DNA of 64,000 nucleotides from Cacajao melanocephalus (GCA_963573385.1 CAUYLG010044469.1:1-64000); one strand, 5' to 3'; positions 28,293-38,965 are shown, counted from the stretch's first letter. The notes: generated from the sequence alone by a model not told the origin. Translations and numbers: made by a program.

Positions 28293-28732
28293 AATTTATG
28301 GTATCTTCACCACAGCTCTGCAAGCTTTTAAGATAATGAAGCATCTCAGTGAGGTCAGGGAACACGTGAGAGATGGCAGCAAGACTAATACTCACACTGA
28401 AATCTTTCTGATTTCCCATCCTGCTTCTTGTCTAATTTTTCCCTCATTGTTCCTCAATAGGCATTACAGGTATTTTGTAGGAACGTAAGAGGAAAGAAGG
28501 TATTGTATCCATCATCCTGTAAGGTATGGATGCTTTGTGAATAGGTGGTAAGTGTTAGGTAGGTTAAAGAGACCAAGACTGCAAGAGTTTCAGATTCTGA
28601 CAAAGGCTTCAATTAAAATTGGTTTTCTACAGCAAATACCTAGGTACTGAGCCAGAAAATGAGAATAGGTCACCCCTAGCAAACAGCTGGATTCTGAGCC
28701 AAAAGCCCTTCTGAGCCAGGATCTTTCTGGTT
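28293..28732. other. Unclassified sequence between two MER5A copies
   Basis: No gene or repeat recognised. Confidence 0.5.
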
Positions 28733-28900
28733 AGGGCAGTGACTTTCACTAAACCAGCAGCATTAGCATCCCTTAGAAACATGTCAGAAATGCAAATTCT
28801 GGGCCCAAGAATCAGAAAGTCTAGCGGGGCCCAGCAATGTTGACATTAGCAAACTCTCTAGTTGATTGAGACGCGCACTGAAGTGAGAATACTACTGGGA
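28733..28900. mobile_element. MER5A hAT-Charlie fossil, second copy
   Basis: cagcagcattagcatccctt, 'catgtcagaaatgcaaattc', gggcccaagaatcagaaagt and ggggcccagcaatgttgaca follow the MER5A order in the same direction as the copy 0.4 kb upstream. The two copies are diverged from each other, so they look like separate insertions rather than a duplication. Confidence 0.88.
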
Positions 28901-29689
28901 TAGAGGCACAGTTGGTCTCAGAGGGAGTATTGGGTGAGGCTGAAAACGAGTGACTGATAATAACTGGGCTGAGTAAGTGGGGAAGGCAGGATGATCAAGG
29001 TAAACTATAATGTGGAGTCAGGGAAAGGAAGGATGAGAAACAGAATATACATAGAGGCCTCAGAATAATAGTGAGGAATCTGAGGTCTTCCTTTCCTCTA
29101 GCATCTTCTTTTTGCTTGATCAATGCAAACTGCCTTTCACTGTTGGCGAAATAGTTAATGGTTTTGTAATTCTGTTCTGAATAAGAAATTGTACACTTAT
29201 TATTTCATGCATTTAACAGAGCTTGAAATTAACACTGTTGCCAGAGCGGGACTCATGTTGTCACCTCCAGCCCCTGGCAGGAAATGTCCTCTACCAGAGG
29301 GGGGAAGTAGCTTAGTGGTCTTCTGTCTGTGGTGATGCTCTCCGTGTGGCCCTGTAATATAATCAGAAACAATTAGGTTTTTAAGATCATTATCATTTTT
29401 GTTAACAATGCTTGCTTGTCAAGGTCTGTAATCATCATTTTTCAGTTTTTGAGTTTATTTTGCTGCTTAGTGAGGTTGATTTTAGAAAAGTGATTAGGTC
29501 TGATAGTCGATCTCACTATCAGGCAAAATAAATTTAGAACTTCACCCTAAAACTTTTCCTCTATATTCAGATGGGGCCACTTTCCCCACAATGCCAGTCC
29601 TGACCCCAGGTCACTTACCAGGGAAAAATGGTGTGAAATGAAAGCCGGGGCATTTAGCATCAGCAAACATAGGGCTTCAGCCCACTTAA
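28901..29689. other. Unclassified sequence
   Basis: No gene or repeat recognised. It includes a GC-richer patch at 29235-29345 with no coding signal. Confidence 0.5.
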
Positions 29690-29818
29690 AACTACAGTGC
29701 CCTGGGGAAGTTTCCTGAACTCTTGAGACTCTCTTTTCTCTTATGTAAATTAGGGATAGTGAAGCATAATAGAACACTTACCTGTAAAAGTTAAACATGG
29801 TAATAAATATAAAGAGCC
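29690..29818 (+). mobile_element. MIR SINE fragment
   Basis: ggggaagtttcctgaactct, 'ctcttatgtaaattagggat' and aatagaacacttacctgtaa follow the central and 3' MIR order. Confidence 0.7.
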
Positions 29819-30189
29819 GGAAAGGTAATAATCAAAATTTACTCAGCACCTACTCTGTACTGAATGCATGCTTTACTCAAGATATCTTCAATTTTTACCC
29901 AAGAGTTTCACTTTCATAACTTTAATAACACAAAATAATAATGGATTCCACATCAATCTAGAGTAGAAATGTGGCCTGCAAGTAGCATTGCATTTGTATG
30001 AAAACATGTATTGCATATCTTAGGTGAATTATATGTTTTGCAGGTACATCATTATTTTTGCTTCTGTAAAAACTATTTTAAATTACTTATTAAAGTAAAT
30101 AAGTCATCAGATATGTGCTACCTTAGACCCATGGATTTAATAATAATACAGTGCCAGGAGACATGATGAAAATGAACGGGAGGGCAAAG
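29819..30189. other. Unclassified AT-rich sequence
   Basis: The first 60 bases (actcagcacctactctgtac) hint at an ancient L2-like end, too short to call. Nothing else seen. Confidence 0.45.
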
Positions 30190-30415
30190 CACACCTTTCC
30201 TGCCAGGGACTAGGTCAGGCGCCTCCTTTGCATTAACTCGTGCAATACTCACAATGACCTCATGCAGTAGGTTCTACTATTATCTTCACTTTACAGCTAA
30301 ACAGACTGTGCTTTCAGAGGTTAAGTAAACTTCTCACGATTACAGAGTTTTGAAAGGGACAGAGATTGGAACCCATGTTTTCTGAGTCTATAGCCCTGGA
30401 CTCATTTCACTTCTC
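30190..30415 (-). mobile_element. MIR SINE
   Basis: Antisense MIR: 'attatcttcactttacagct', 'ttcagaggttaagtaaactt', agagattggaacccatgttt and tctgagtctatagccctgga. Nearly complete. Confidence 0.9.
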
Positions 30416-30584
30416 AATAGAGGTTTCATTTTCCCTTGATTTCTTTCTGCATCTATAAGTGTTTATTTCTAACTTAACCTACAATTTTTTTTTTCAAAAT
30501 CTTTTCCTACTTTTCATTCTCACTACTCCTGCTTTTGTTTAGGATAACCGTACTTAGCAAAGAATTTCAAATAAGTAAGCAGTC

Positions 30585-30659
30585 ATTATCATGCAATTAT
30601 TTCTACACTTGATCTAAGCCAAAAGGCCAAGAAGAGATATTATTATGCAATTTTTTCTA
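30585..30659 (-). pseudogene. U2 snRNA 5'-end retropseudogene with flanking direct repeats
   Basis: Read on the minus strand from 30638 to 30603, 36 bases match nucleotides 1-36 of U2 snRNA with three differences and no gap. The conserved ggccttttggct block is nearly intact. U2 similarity stops after that. Immediately to the right, 30639-30659 repeats the sequence at 30585-30605 (attatcatgcaattattt versus attattatgcaatttttt), 19 of 21 identical. The 5' end of U2 abuts the repeat exactly. This is the structure of a 3'-truncated snRNA retrocopy with a target-site duplication. It is far too short to be functional (full U2 is about 190 nt). Confidence 0.85.
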
Positions 30660-30959
30660 TAACTGAAGACAGAGGTGAAATATGCTCCTGAATTAATAAC
30701 AAATAACTTGATAAATAATTAATATATAATCTAACACCAAGATAAACGCTTTGCATAAAAACGACCTCCAATAAGTGCTTATTTAATTTAATAAAAGCTT
30801 ACACGTTATGAAAATTAAACTAATTTACTCGTCTTAGAAGAAACTTCCAAATAGAATAGTTACATGGCAACTGATTAAAATTCAGATATATTTTTAAAAA
30901 CAAGTTCATAAAGTACTTTAAATTCCTTCAGCTTAATTTGATTTGTTCATGTACTCCAC
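30660..30959. other. AT-rich sequence, nothing recognised
   Basis: No gene or named repeat. Confidence 0.5.
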
Positions 30960-31075
30960 ACTCATTTTATTTATTTATTCAATGAACATTTATCTGGTGC
31001 TTATAGTGTTGCAGAAATCACACTGAATCTGAAAACTGTAAAGAAGAATCAAGCATAATATTTGCCTTTGGAAAA
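30960..31075. mobile_element. Ancient L2-like repeat fragment
   Basis: 'atttattcaatgaacattta' followed by tctggtgcttatagtgttgc resembles the widespread caacaaatatttattgagcacctac...gtgccaggcact repeat. Diverged and short. Family assignment is tentative. Confidence 0.45.
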
Positions 31076-31268
31076 TTTAAACGTGTTGACTTAAGCTGTT
31101 GATATTGTTTGTTTCATTCCTACATTAGCAAATCTTTAAAAACATTTATCTTTGCAATCATTAAACAGAAGATTTTTACCAATTTAGGCTGACATATAAT
31201 CAAGTTAGTTGAATAACTAGTATGGAGGCAGTGATAGCAATTTTTGCAAATAAAAATAAAGAGTATTT

Positions 31269-31581
31269 GCCTGGACACAGTGGCTCACGGCTGCGATCCC
31301 AGCACTTAGGCAGGCTGAGGTGGGTGGATCCCAAGGTCAAGAAATTGAGACCATCCTGGCCAATATGGTGAAACCTTGTCTCTACAAAAAATACAAACCG
31401 TAGCTGTGTGTGGTGGTGCGCACCTGTAGTCCCAGCTACTCTGAAGGCTGAGGCAAGAGAATCGCTTGAACCCAGGAGGTGGAGGTTTGCAGTGAGCCAA
31501 GATCATGCTACTGCACTCCATCCTGGCCACAGTGCAAGATTCCGTCTCAAAAACAAACAAACAAACAAACAAAACAAAAAT
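31269..31581 (+). mobile_element. Alu SINE, full length, sense
   Basis: Begins gcctggacacagtggctcac and contains A and B box regions, both monomers and a tail made of (AAAC)n at 31551-31578. aaaaataaagagtattt before it and aaaaatgaagcattt after it may be a degraded target duplication. The minus-strand 101-codon frame at 31306-31611 is antisense Alu. Confidence 0.96.
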
Positions 31582-32029
31582 GAAGCATTTAATTACATTT
31601 AAATATTCCATTAAATAATGCTTTTTTGGTGTAAGTAATATACTTATTTAGCATGTACTTATATAAAACAGTACTTATTGTTTATCTGGAATTCAAATAT
31701 AACTTTGTATTCTGTATTTTATCTGGCAATCCTAATTTGGAGTGCTCATAATTTCATTCCCTTCTTGTTTTAATATAGTTATAAAAGTACAGAAATAAAA
31801 AAAGCAAGCCTAATGAAGCCTCTTACACATGGCCAACAAACCACAGAATCTTGGGCACCTTAAACCAAACTAATGAGATTTTGAGACCCTTGTATGAAAG
31901 ACATTTTTCTGGAGGAAAATTATATACCACGTCAGACATATTTTCCACTCAGAGAGCAACAGTTCTCTCATTTAAGTCTGCCTGTCAGGGACTATTTTGA
32001 GGGCAGTGATATTTTTAATATCATATTTC
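31582..32029. other. Unclassified sequence
   Basis: AT-rich, no gene or repeat recognised. Confidence 0.5.
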
Positions 32030-32245
32030 ACTCAAGGATTTCAAAGTACTTTATAAATAATTACATTATTAATGCCTTTGTGACCCCTGTGAAATAGCTA
32101 CGGGGCATGTATTATTTATAATCACATTATGGATGAAGAAACTGAGATAAAGAAAGGTTTAGTGGTTTGATCAAGCTCATGAAATGAATCACTAGTGGTG
32201 CTGAGTACGGAACTCAAAATCTGTGGGCTGTGCAGTTCTGCTCAT
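32030..32245 (-). mobile_element. MIR SINE
   Basis: Antisense MIR: 'attatggatgaagaaactga', 'gataaagaaaggtttagtgg', agtggtgctgagtacggaac and tgtgggctgtgcagttctgc. Confidence 0.8.
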
Positions 32246-32527
32246 TTAGAGCATGGGGGGCTTTCATCAGGGATGAAATTTGGTCCAGCTTTTAAGAAGA
32301 GGACAACCATAATTACAATAAACTGGAACTACTTTTTATATCTTCCTTTTCCTGCCACTGCTCAACTCTGCCTCTTAACCGTCACCACTCAACCTGGCAA
32401 GTGTTATATAAGAAGAAGAGCAGAGAAGATGAAGCACTTTCCTACGGGGCAAAGGAGCTCTGGGGTCTAGTCCTGATTGTACTCAGATGAGCGGGCAACC
32501 TCAGGACAGGTTGAATAGAAGCTAAAG

Positions 32528-32620
32528 GGTGCAGGCATTAGAACCAAACTTTGCTTAAGTCCCAGCCTTGTCACTTTACTAGATGTAAACCCTGAAAACG
32601 CTACCCAGAGTCCACCACTT
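32528..32620 (+). mobile_element. Possible MIR fragment
   Basis: gggtgcaggcattagaacca, 'ttgcttaagtcccagccttg' and tcactttactagatgtaaac follow the 5' half of MIR, with many differences. Confidence 0.55.
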
Positions 32621-33066
32621 CAGGGGCTTTATCTCTATTATGAAAATGTTAATGTTAATCTGAATATTTTGTACTATTATAAATGTTATTCATAAAACCC
32701 TTACCAAATCATTACTACATATTTTGACTAAAAAGGCTACTATTTAATATTTTTCATTAATTTTTCTCATCTCTGTTTTTTTGTTCCATCAGCCAAAAAA
32801 AAAAAAATGGGATTAGGAATAGATCTCAGAGGTCTTCTCTGGCTTTAAGAAGACAATATTTGATAGACTGGAACTTTAAAAAAATCACTGAGGGTCCCCT
32901 TAAAATGGTGCCCAGGTTTATAGGCTGTCGGTTAAACATGCTTCAATTGCTTGAGTCCATGCTTCATGTACAATACTTGCTGCTACTGGGTATCCATGTG
33001 TGGGTGTAGAGAACACTCTTTTATTCTTACAAAGCCCCACCTGGTAGCTGATGATTTATGCCTAGT
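32621..33066. other. Unclassified sequence
   Basis: Contains an A13 run near 32796-32808. No gene or named repeat. Confidence 0.5.
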
Positions 33067-33123
33067 ATTTAAAATGAACAATTTTATTGTTCATTTAATT
33101 GCTCATTTAAAATGAACAATTTT
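33067..33123. repeat. Direct plus inverted repeat cluster
   Basis: The 19-mer atttaaaatgaacaatttt occurs twice (33067-33085, 33105-33123). Between them attgttcattt (33086-33096) is the exact reverse complement of the aaatgaacaat core. Either 19-mer can pair with the middle block, giving alternative hairpins. Confidence 0.92.
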
Positions 33124-33229
33124 CTCTATCTCTGAAAGTCCTCATGCCATGGCATTTGCATTCAAGCTATTGCTGTGAAAAGCAGGGTACCTTTACCTAA
33201 CACCAATTTGGCTCATGCTGGGTAACACA

Positions 33230-33380
33230 GAAGCACCCCTTGACTCATGAGTTAGACATTCATTTGACCTTGAGTAGGATTGTTAATTTCTCGGCACCTC
33301 AGACACTTTATATTTAAAACAGGGGTATATGAATCAAATGAAATAATTTAAAACTATCCTCTTCAGTAACTCAGTAAATT
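33230..33380 (+). mobile_element. MIR SINE fragment
   Basis: catttgaccttgagtaggat, 'tgttaatttctcggcacctc' and 'tatttaaaacaggggtatat' correspond to the MIR central region. Confidence 0.7.
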
Positions 33381-33767
33381 TTCCAAGTGACAATGGAAAA
33401 CCTTATCCAATGGGCACCTTTCTGTGTGCGGGTCTTTACAGGCCACTCCACAATAAAAGAAAGAAAGAAAAAAATTCTTAAAAGATTCATTCATTCATTC
33501 ATGAGTATGCTCTCATCTTGATTTAAAAATAATAGCATATTGTTTCAAAGGATAGCATTTTTGTTTAGGTTAAAATGTTTTATTATTCTCTTTTCTTACC
33601 AATTCAGCATGTGAAAACACATGCTTATAAAATAGGGTATCTTTTTATTTTTTTCTTTTATCATTAATCTAGTAATCTTCCTCCCACAATCTGAAGTAGC
33701 TGCTTACTTTATAATGATACGGCCAATGAAAAAAAATAGAAAACAGTACAAATCTGGTAGCAAGTTT

Positions 33768-33769
<2 letters not shown>
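33381..33769. other. Unclassified sequence with small simple repeats
   Basis: Includes aaagaaagaaagaaaa (33461-33476) and an (ATTC)n of about four units (33486-33501). No gene. Confidence 0.6.

Positions 33770-33801
<32 letters not shown>
33770..33801. repeat. (CA)n microsatellite
   Basis: Sixteen uninterrupted CA units, ending at cgatgaaagg. Confidence 0.97.
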
Positions 33802-33803
<2 letters not shown>

Positions 33804-34259
33804 TGAAAGGGAAAACCTTGCAGTGAATTTGCACATTCTTTCAGTAAACTGCTCACTAAATCCGTGAATAAAAACTCACCTTTCAAATCCCAATTTTACA
33901 GTCTCATTGTTCCTCTGGCCATGCTATTTTACTACTTGCCACATCATATAGAGCTCTTATCTTTTGGGGGGATATGGCCCGGATTGTTTATCAAGACAGC
34001 AAAAACAAATTACCTAGGACGATTGTCTTCCATATAGAGCCATGCTCCTGGACCCCGCTGCTGGCTGTGTCACCATCACACACTCTCTTTTCGCTTTTTA
34101 GCTCTTTGTTGTGGAATCCAAGTTATATCTATCAGTCCAGATCCACCTGGCACCACAACACTTACCTTGTTTTCCTCTCCACTGCTTTCTTTTTTCATCC
34201 AGTGCCAATAAACTGCTAGGACTTTCTCAAAAAAGCATGCTGGCTCATGCCTCTGCACC
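33802..34259. other. Unclassified sequence upstream of an L2
   Basis: No clear repeat call. May include eroded L2 sequence at the right. Short frames on both strands have no domain. Confidence 0.45.
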
Positions 34260-34575
34260 TATGCTAGTGTTATCTGTGTTTAGAACACCCTTCCTGGCAT
34301 GCTTCATTTCCTCTATGCCTTCTCTATGTAGATTCTGCTCCTGCCTTAAAGCTTCACCCAGCACCCTGTCCCGGTCTCCCACACCACATCAAGCTGGCCC
34401 AGCAGTTTCTTCTGTGACTTGTGACTTGTGGTGTTTCCACCACAGTACCTGCCACAGCAACAGCCAGTGGCTTGAGAAAATCATGGCTGTCAGGAACCTT
34501 ATCTTTTTCATTTCTCAATTCCCAACGCCTAGCAGGTGAGAGCTAAAATACATGCTAAATGAATGAACAAATGGT
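34260..34575 (+). mobile_element. L2 LINE 3' end
   Basis: 'ttagaacacccttcctggca', 'gattctgctcctgccttaaa' and gcttcacccagcaccctgtc are L2 3'-region words, and the end 'cctagcaggtgagagctaaa' followed by tgctaaatgaatgaa matches the L2 terminus. The 142-codon plus frame 34111-34539 lies mainly in this repeat and is not a gene. Confidence 0.7.
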
Positions 34576-34861
34576 AAACAGGTGGATAAATGAAGGACCA
34601 TACTCATTGATACCTTCCACAGGGAGCTCTCTAATCAATCTTTAGGAAGACCAGGTGATTACAAAGTGGCCCTAGGGAGCTTGGACCTACAAGGTAGACC
34701 CCAGAGGATTATGTTTAAATGAACCAAAAAGGTCTCTCTCAGGAGTCAGGAGTCTGGGTCTAATACACACAGACAGATGTAAGCACTTAGTGTTAGAAGC
34801 AAAAGCCAGAACAACATGGGGCAAAGGGCAGCAGTCAGTATAACTGTCATGAATTTTGAGA

Positions 34862-35010
34862 AATTGTGTGCAATATGGGTATGACAGATATATCTACCTC
34901 ACAGGGAACTTTGGGAAAATTAAAGAAATCGATACATGTAAAGCACTTAGAATGGTGCCGGGTTTCTAGAAAGCAATTAGTAAAGAATAAAAATAATCAT
35001 CATTATTACA
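34862..35010 (+). mobile_element. MIR SINE 3' half
   Basis: 'ctacctcacagggaactttg', 'cgatacatgtaaagcactta' and gaatggtgccgggtttctag, then a run of at triplets, match the MIR 3' half closely. Confidence 0.87.
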
Positions 35011-35559
35011 TATTTTATTTAGAAAAATAAAACTGCATGGAGTTCTGTGAAAACACCCTAACTCTGCGTCTGAGCTTCTCTTACATTGCACGATACCTCT
35101 ACCATAGCCTTTATTGATTTACTGGCCGGTTCATTAAAAAAATCCATTTGTCACAAACATATTGAGCGTTCGAGCTATTCCAAATACTCTTCTTGGCATT
35201 TATTTTACTCTCTATGTAGTGAGCTCTCGGTGACTGCATCTTTTGTAATCTCTCTCGTCTTGGGTAGAAGAATGAATGAGTAGGAAACTCACTATGATTC
35301 ACAACTTTTCTTTTTCTTTTTTAGTATAGGTAATCTAGCTTAAACAAGGCTCAGTTTTCTTTATGAAAATTCTGTGTGAGTCTCTCAACAGGTCTCTAGT
35401 TTTCCTAAAGTACAGCAAGTCACTAAGACTTTCTGACATCTCCAGTTCTCTTAACGAAGAAGGGTCCCAGCCTTTGCTTCTGAGTGAAAACAGGATATGC
35501 GTCCAAGAGGTACATGGCATTTCTTGAAGATTAATTTATAAATGTGTGTATTTAGCATC
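35011..35559. other. Unclassified sequence
   Basis: Frames of 60-65 codons on both strands with no domain. No named repeat. Confidence 0.5.
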
Positions 35560-35880
35560 TGTTTTGTTGGGCAAATTCTTAGGCAAAAGGGATTAAAAGA
35601 TCAATAAAAATAAATCCAAGGTTTAAGGAACTTGGATAGGAAAATCGACTATAATGAAACAATGTAAAAACATCCTTTATAAAGAGAAGTACAAGCTCCG
35701 AGAGCCTAGAAAAGGAACATCTAAGAATAGGAAAAGGCAGAGATCAGAAACACCTTCCTAAAGGAGGCAATAGCTGAAAAGAATTCTCTAAGGAAACAAT
35801 CAGTGTTAGTGAAATACTAAATGAGGAAAGAGGTTCTCAGGCAGAAAGAGTAAAACTTTTGAAAGCAAAAGATAGAAATA
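35560..35880 (-). mobile_element. Ancient L2-like repeat
   Basis: 'gaaacaccttcctaaaggag', 'gcaatagctgaaaagaattc' and gttctcaggcagaaagagta resemble the common ancient repeat ggaagccttctggaggaggtg...ggcattccaggcagaggg. Diverged. Family assignment tentative. Confidence 0.45.
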
Positions 35881-36142
35881 TTAAAATGCACTCAAGTTAT
35901 TATACATACATACTTCAGACAGCTTTAAATGCAATATGAAACATTATATTATGTAGCTATATTTATACTTTATATAAATCAATTTGTAATTGTTAAAACT
36001 TCAAAAGGGTATATTTTATGTATAAAGTCCAGACTTCTTATGAGTCCAAATTATTTGACAAAGCAAATCAACCTTTTATATCTTGACTCTTGTTTACCTC
36101 ACTAGCTTCATTTTCCATCTTTCCTGATTACCGTCTTTGGTT

Positions 36143-36437
36143 TAGGCGTGGGAACATTCTTTCCACGGAAGGTCAGATAGCAAATATTTTCAGTACGGTG
36201 GCTCGAGCAGTCTCTTTCACAGTCACTCTATTGCTCCTGGAAAGCAGCCACAGGCAGTACCTAAACACATGGGCTTGGCTGGCTGTGTTCCAATAAAACT
36301 TTATTCATGGACACAGACATTTGAATTACATGTGATTTCTATATTTTACTGAGATCTTCTTCTTTAATTTTTTCAATTATTTGAAAATGTAGAAAACTTT
36401 ATTAGCCGGTGGACCATACAAAACTTACCTACCCCTG
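36143..36437. mobile_element. hAT-type DNA transposon (MER58/MER3-like)
   Basis: Non-autonomous element with the sequence order ggtcagatagcaaatatttt, aaagcagccacaggcagtac, ggctgtgttccaataaaact, 'ttattcatggacacagacat' and a right terminus ending acccctg. These are landmarks of a hAT family whose consensus reads gtcggcaaactacggcccg in the other direction. The exact subfamily is not certain. It includes an extra AT-rich segment near 36330-36395. Confidence 0.8.
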
Positions 36438-36469
36438 TTTCAGAAAATCTTTATAACTTAGGGGTTGGG

Positions 36470-36548
36470 AGCTGGAGCAGGAGTCTGACTTCGTGAGATT
36501 TACTCTGAACTCAGCCACTATACTATATGTATGATCTTGAACTAGTTA
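36470..36548 (+). mobile_element. MIR SINE 5' fragment
   Basis: gagtctgacttcgtgagatt, tactctgaactcagccacta and 'tgtatgatcttgaactagtt' match the first third of MIR. Confidence 0.6.
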
Positions 36549-36587
36549 GGGGAAGGGTAAATGGCATGCTTCAGGTAATCTCTCTGA

Positions 36588-37150
36588 TGGTAATGGGGAG
36601 CCATTTAAAAAGTGTCAACTGGGCAGCAATACCAAAATTAGCCAGGCCTGTTGGCTCACACCTGTAGTCCCAGCTACTTGGGAGGCTGAGGTGGGAGGAT
36701 GGCTTAAGCCTGGGAAGTAAATATTGCAGTGAGCTGAGATCATACTGTGCACCATGCCTGGGTAACAGAGCCAGACTTTGTCTCAAACCAAAAAAAAAAA
36801 AAAAAAACCAAAAAAAAAAAATAAAAAAAGTGACCAAAAAAAAAAATTTTAGTGGAGCAAAATATTGTTTTTTTTGCGTTTTTTGAAATTGCTTATGTAT
36901 TGAATATGAATTTTTGTTGTGTTCTTACTTTGAACATTGCTTGGTTAAATTTGCCTTACTTTTTAAAAAACAAAAAAAAAAAAAAAAAACCAAAAAAAAA
37001 AAAAGAAAAACAGAGACCAAAAACAAAACTATAAGGGCAGCAAAATAATGTGATTTATGCCTTTTAGGAAAGTCCTTCTGACTGGAAGAAGAATCTTAGA
37101 TCACAGCAGGCAAATTTGATAAGGAGAACACAGTTCAGAGGGTGATAGAA
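36588..37150 (-). mobile_element. Ancient L2-like repeat split by an Alu-containing insertion
   Basis: Left part: tggtaatggggagccattta then ctgggcagcaa. Right part: gggcagcaaaataatgtgat, then ggaaagtccttctgactgga. Together they read as one known ancient repeat (atggggagccattga...gggcagtgacatgatc...agatcactctggctg). The break falls inside the repeated word gggcagcaa, so 36630-37034 is inserted DNA. Confidence 0.6.
36630..37034 (+). mobile_element. 5'-truncated Alu with extra 3' segment and two A-tails
   Basis: Alu similarity starts mid-element (accaaaattagccaggcctg) and runs through the right arm to 'gactttgtctc' (about 36784). An A-rich tail follows (36785-36846), then about 120 bp of non-Alu sequence (about 36847-36964), then a second A-rich tail (36965-37030). 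gggcagcaa lies at both ends (36621-36629, 37035-37043), consistent with a target duplication around the whole unit. Both tails have the same internal plan: A18, CC, then A12 or A13. Confidence 0.7.
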
Positions 37151-37691
37151 CATATTCCATTCATCTAGTTAGATTTTACTTATCATTAGATCTGAAATCT
37201 GAAATCATTATACTTAATTGTATTATGTATCTGTACTATACATAATGCTGTTTTTTTATGTCATTTACAGATATACTGTATTTTCCATTACAAAGCAATT
37301 AAAGGTCTACCATATACGATGACCTTGTAAGCACTGTGTTTGAGAGGAATGGATTTGGAGCCTATGAACTGCAGATAGAAACGCCTTTGTAAGATGTTTT
37401 TACCAGGAACACAGACCATCTGTTTCCTTTGGTGATACAGTATCTCAATCCACAATGTGGTTCCAAATGAATAATGGAGATTGGCTTTTACAAGCCAGCT
37501 TTATCTGTTGCAGCAATGATTAATAACCCCATGGCCAATCTTGCTTATAAAAAAAGAGAAAACATGTGAAAACAATTTTGTATCTGAGTGAGATGAATCC
37601 ATATTTTGTAAGTAAGATTAAAGTCAACATAAGCAGATGCCGTGGAGTTTAGATATTTCCCTTATTCGGCTGTGTGAAAGAAACAGGGTAA
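37151..37691. other. Unclassified sequence
   Basis: No gene or named repeat. Confidence 0.5.
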
Positions 37692-37905
37692 GTATTAGAG
37701 CCTGCACGGCTTGCACTGGAAACCAGGTTCCAAATTACGCCTTGTATGCAACCTCAGTCAAATGACTTAAGATCTCTAAGCCTTCATTTCATCTCTGTGA
37801 AATAAAGATAATGGCACATGCTTTATAGTGTTTGGGCAAAAATTGATCATTTTGTGTACAGGGTGTAGAATATGCTAAATTACATAGTATGCCATGTTTT
37901 ATTTA
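37692..37905 (+). mobile_element. MIR SINE
   Basis: ccaggttccaaattacgcct, 'caaatgacttaagatctcta', agccttcatttcatctctgt, gaaataaagataatggcaca and the 3' part up to tagtatgcc follow the full MIR order. A short GT-rich run follows at 37936-37963. Confidence 0.85.
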
Positions 37906-38182
37906 GTAGAATTATTTATGAAATGGCATTTGTTTGTCTGTGTGTGTGTGTGTGAATGTGTGTGCCTGATTCTATTTCATCCTGAAAGGTCTCCTCACCC
38001 CAAATTAGCTCTTCATTTGGGCTGAGTGACTTCCATGAAAGTTCCTGAAATCTTTTTTTCTCCAATTTTATGCCTTATTTGACTTCTCAACATTACTCTG
38101 TCATGTCTACATTTCTCCTTCCTTGGCTTCTTTTACAACATGTTCTTTTGTTTTTTATTCCTTCCTCTCTGATCTGATATGT
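37906..38182. other. Unclassified sequence with a short (TG)n
   Basis: (TG)n-like run at 37936-37963. No gene. Confidence 0.5.
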
Positions 38183-38184
38183 GT

Positions 38185-38218
<34 letters not shown>

Positions 38219-38280
38219 TCACACACACATACACACACACACACACACACTCACCCCTCTTTTATCTCTCTCTCTCTTCC
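38183..38280. repeat. Compound (CT)n-(CA)n-(CT)n microsatellite
   Basis: CT-rich with TTT interruptions (38185-38220), then CA (38220-38250), then CT again to about 38277. A polypurine/polypyrimidine tract of this kind can be polymorphic. Confidence 0.95.
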
Positions 38281-38329
38281 CTTTTCTGTTAGTAAAAGGC
38301 CATTAACATTGCATCCCTTAAAGCCTCAA

Positions 38330-38660
38330 TCCTAGGACACTATTTATTCTTTTTACTCATGTGGTAACTCTAGGAGATACATTTAAGCCCATGCTTTCAA
38401 ATATCATCTATACACAGATGACTCACAATATACCTCTAATGTAGGATTATTATTCCCCTTAGTGCTCTAGAACTAAATAAAACGAAGTAGCTCCAAAACA
38501 GCTGTCTTTGAATGATAATTTGACAGTATATCCCTAAACCTGGCTCTTTTCCTGGGCTCCCTATTGTGTTGTCACTTTCTTTTCTGTTGTACATGATCCT
38601 TCACACGTACTGCTCTCTCATCCCTCATATTCTATCCACCAGAAAGCTTCATTTATTTTA
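38330..38660 (+). mobile_element. Ancient interspersed repeat, family unsure
   Basis: catttaagcccatgctttca, then 'tcatctatacacagatgact' and cacaatatacct resemble a widespread old repeat (…ctatatgctgatgactcccaaatttatatctc…), which I associate with LINE/L2-type sequence without certainty. Confidence 0.4.
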
Positions 38661-38687
38661 CCCCTGAAATATTCCTTGTTTCTACTT

Positions 38688-38825
38688 TGTAAAATTATGT
38701 TAATTGACACATCATAATTGCACGTATTTATGAAGAAAAGTGTGATGTTTCAATACATATATATACGACATAATGATCAAATCAAGGCAAATAGCATACC
38801 TATCACCTCAAATACTGTTTGACGT
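38688..38825 (-). mobile_element. L1M 3'-end fragment
   Basis: ttaattgacacatcataatt, 'gtgatgtttcaatacatata' and atgatcaaatcaaggcaaat, followed by 'tatcacctcaaatactgttt', are the antisense L1M 3' UTR landmarks. It stops after about 140 bp. Confidence 0.8.
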
Positions 38826-38965
38826 GTTTGCTGATTATATGTATTGTGCTGACATCCTATAGATGCTAGTGTGATGTTTCAGCAACTACCTTACAACCTC
38901 TCAATCAAATTTCTGGATTAAGTTAGTTCTTAGATGGTCATGATAATCAGTTTAGTTATTTTGAC

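Noticed and set aside
28098..28900. Two MER5A copies as a segmental duplication
   Set aside because: They have different internal gaps and substitutions and unrelated flanks, so independent insertions are more likely.
34111..34539. 142-codon open frame
   Set aside because: Most of it lies in an L2 3' end, with no domain, no splice support and no conserved start.
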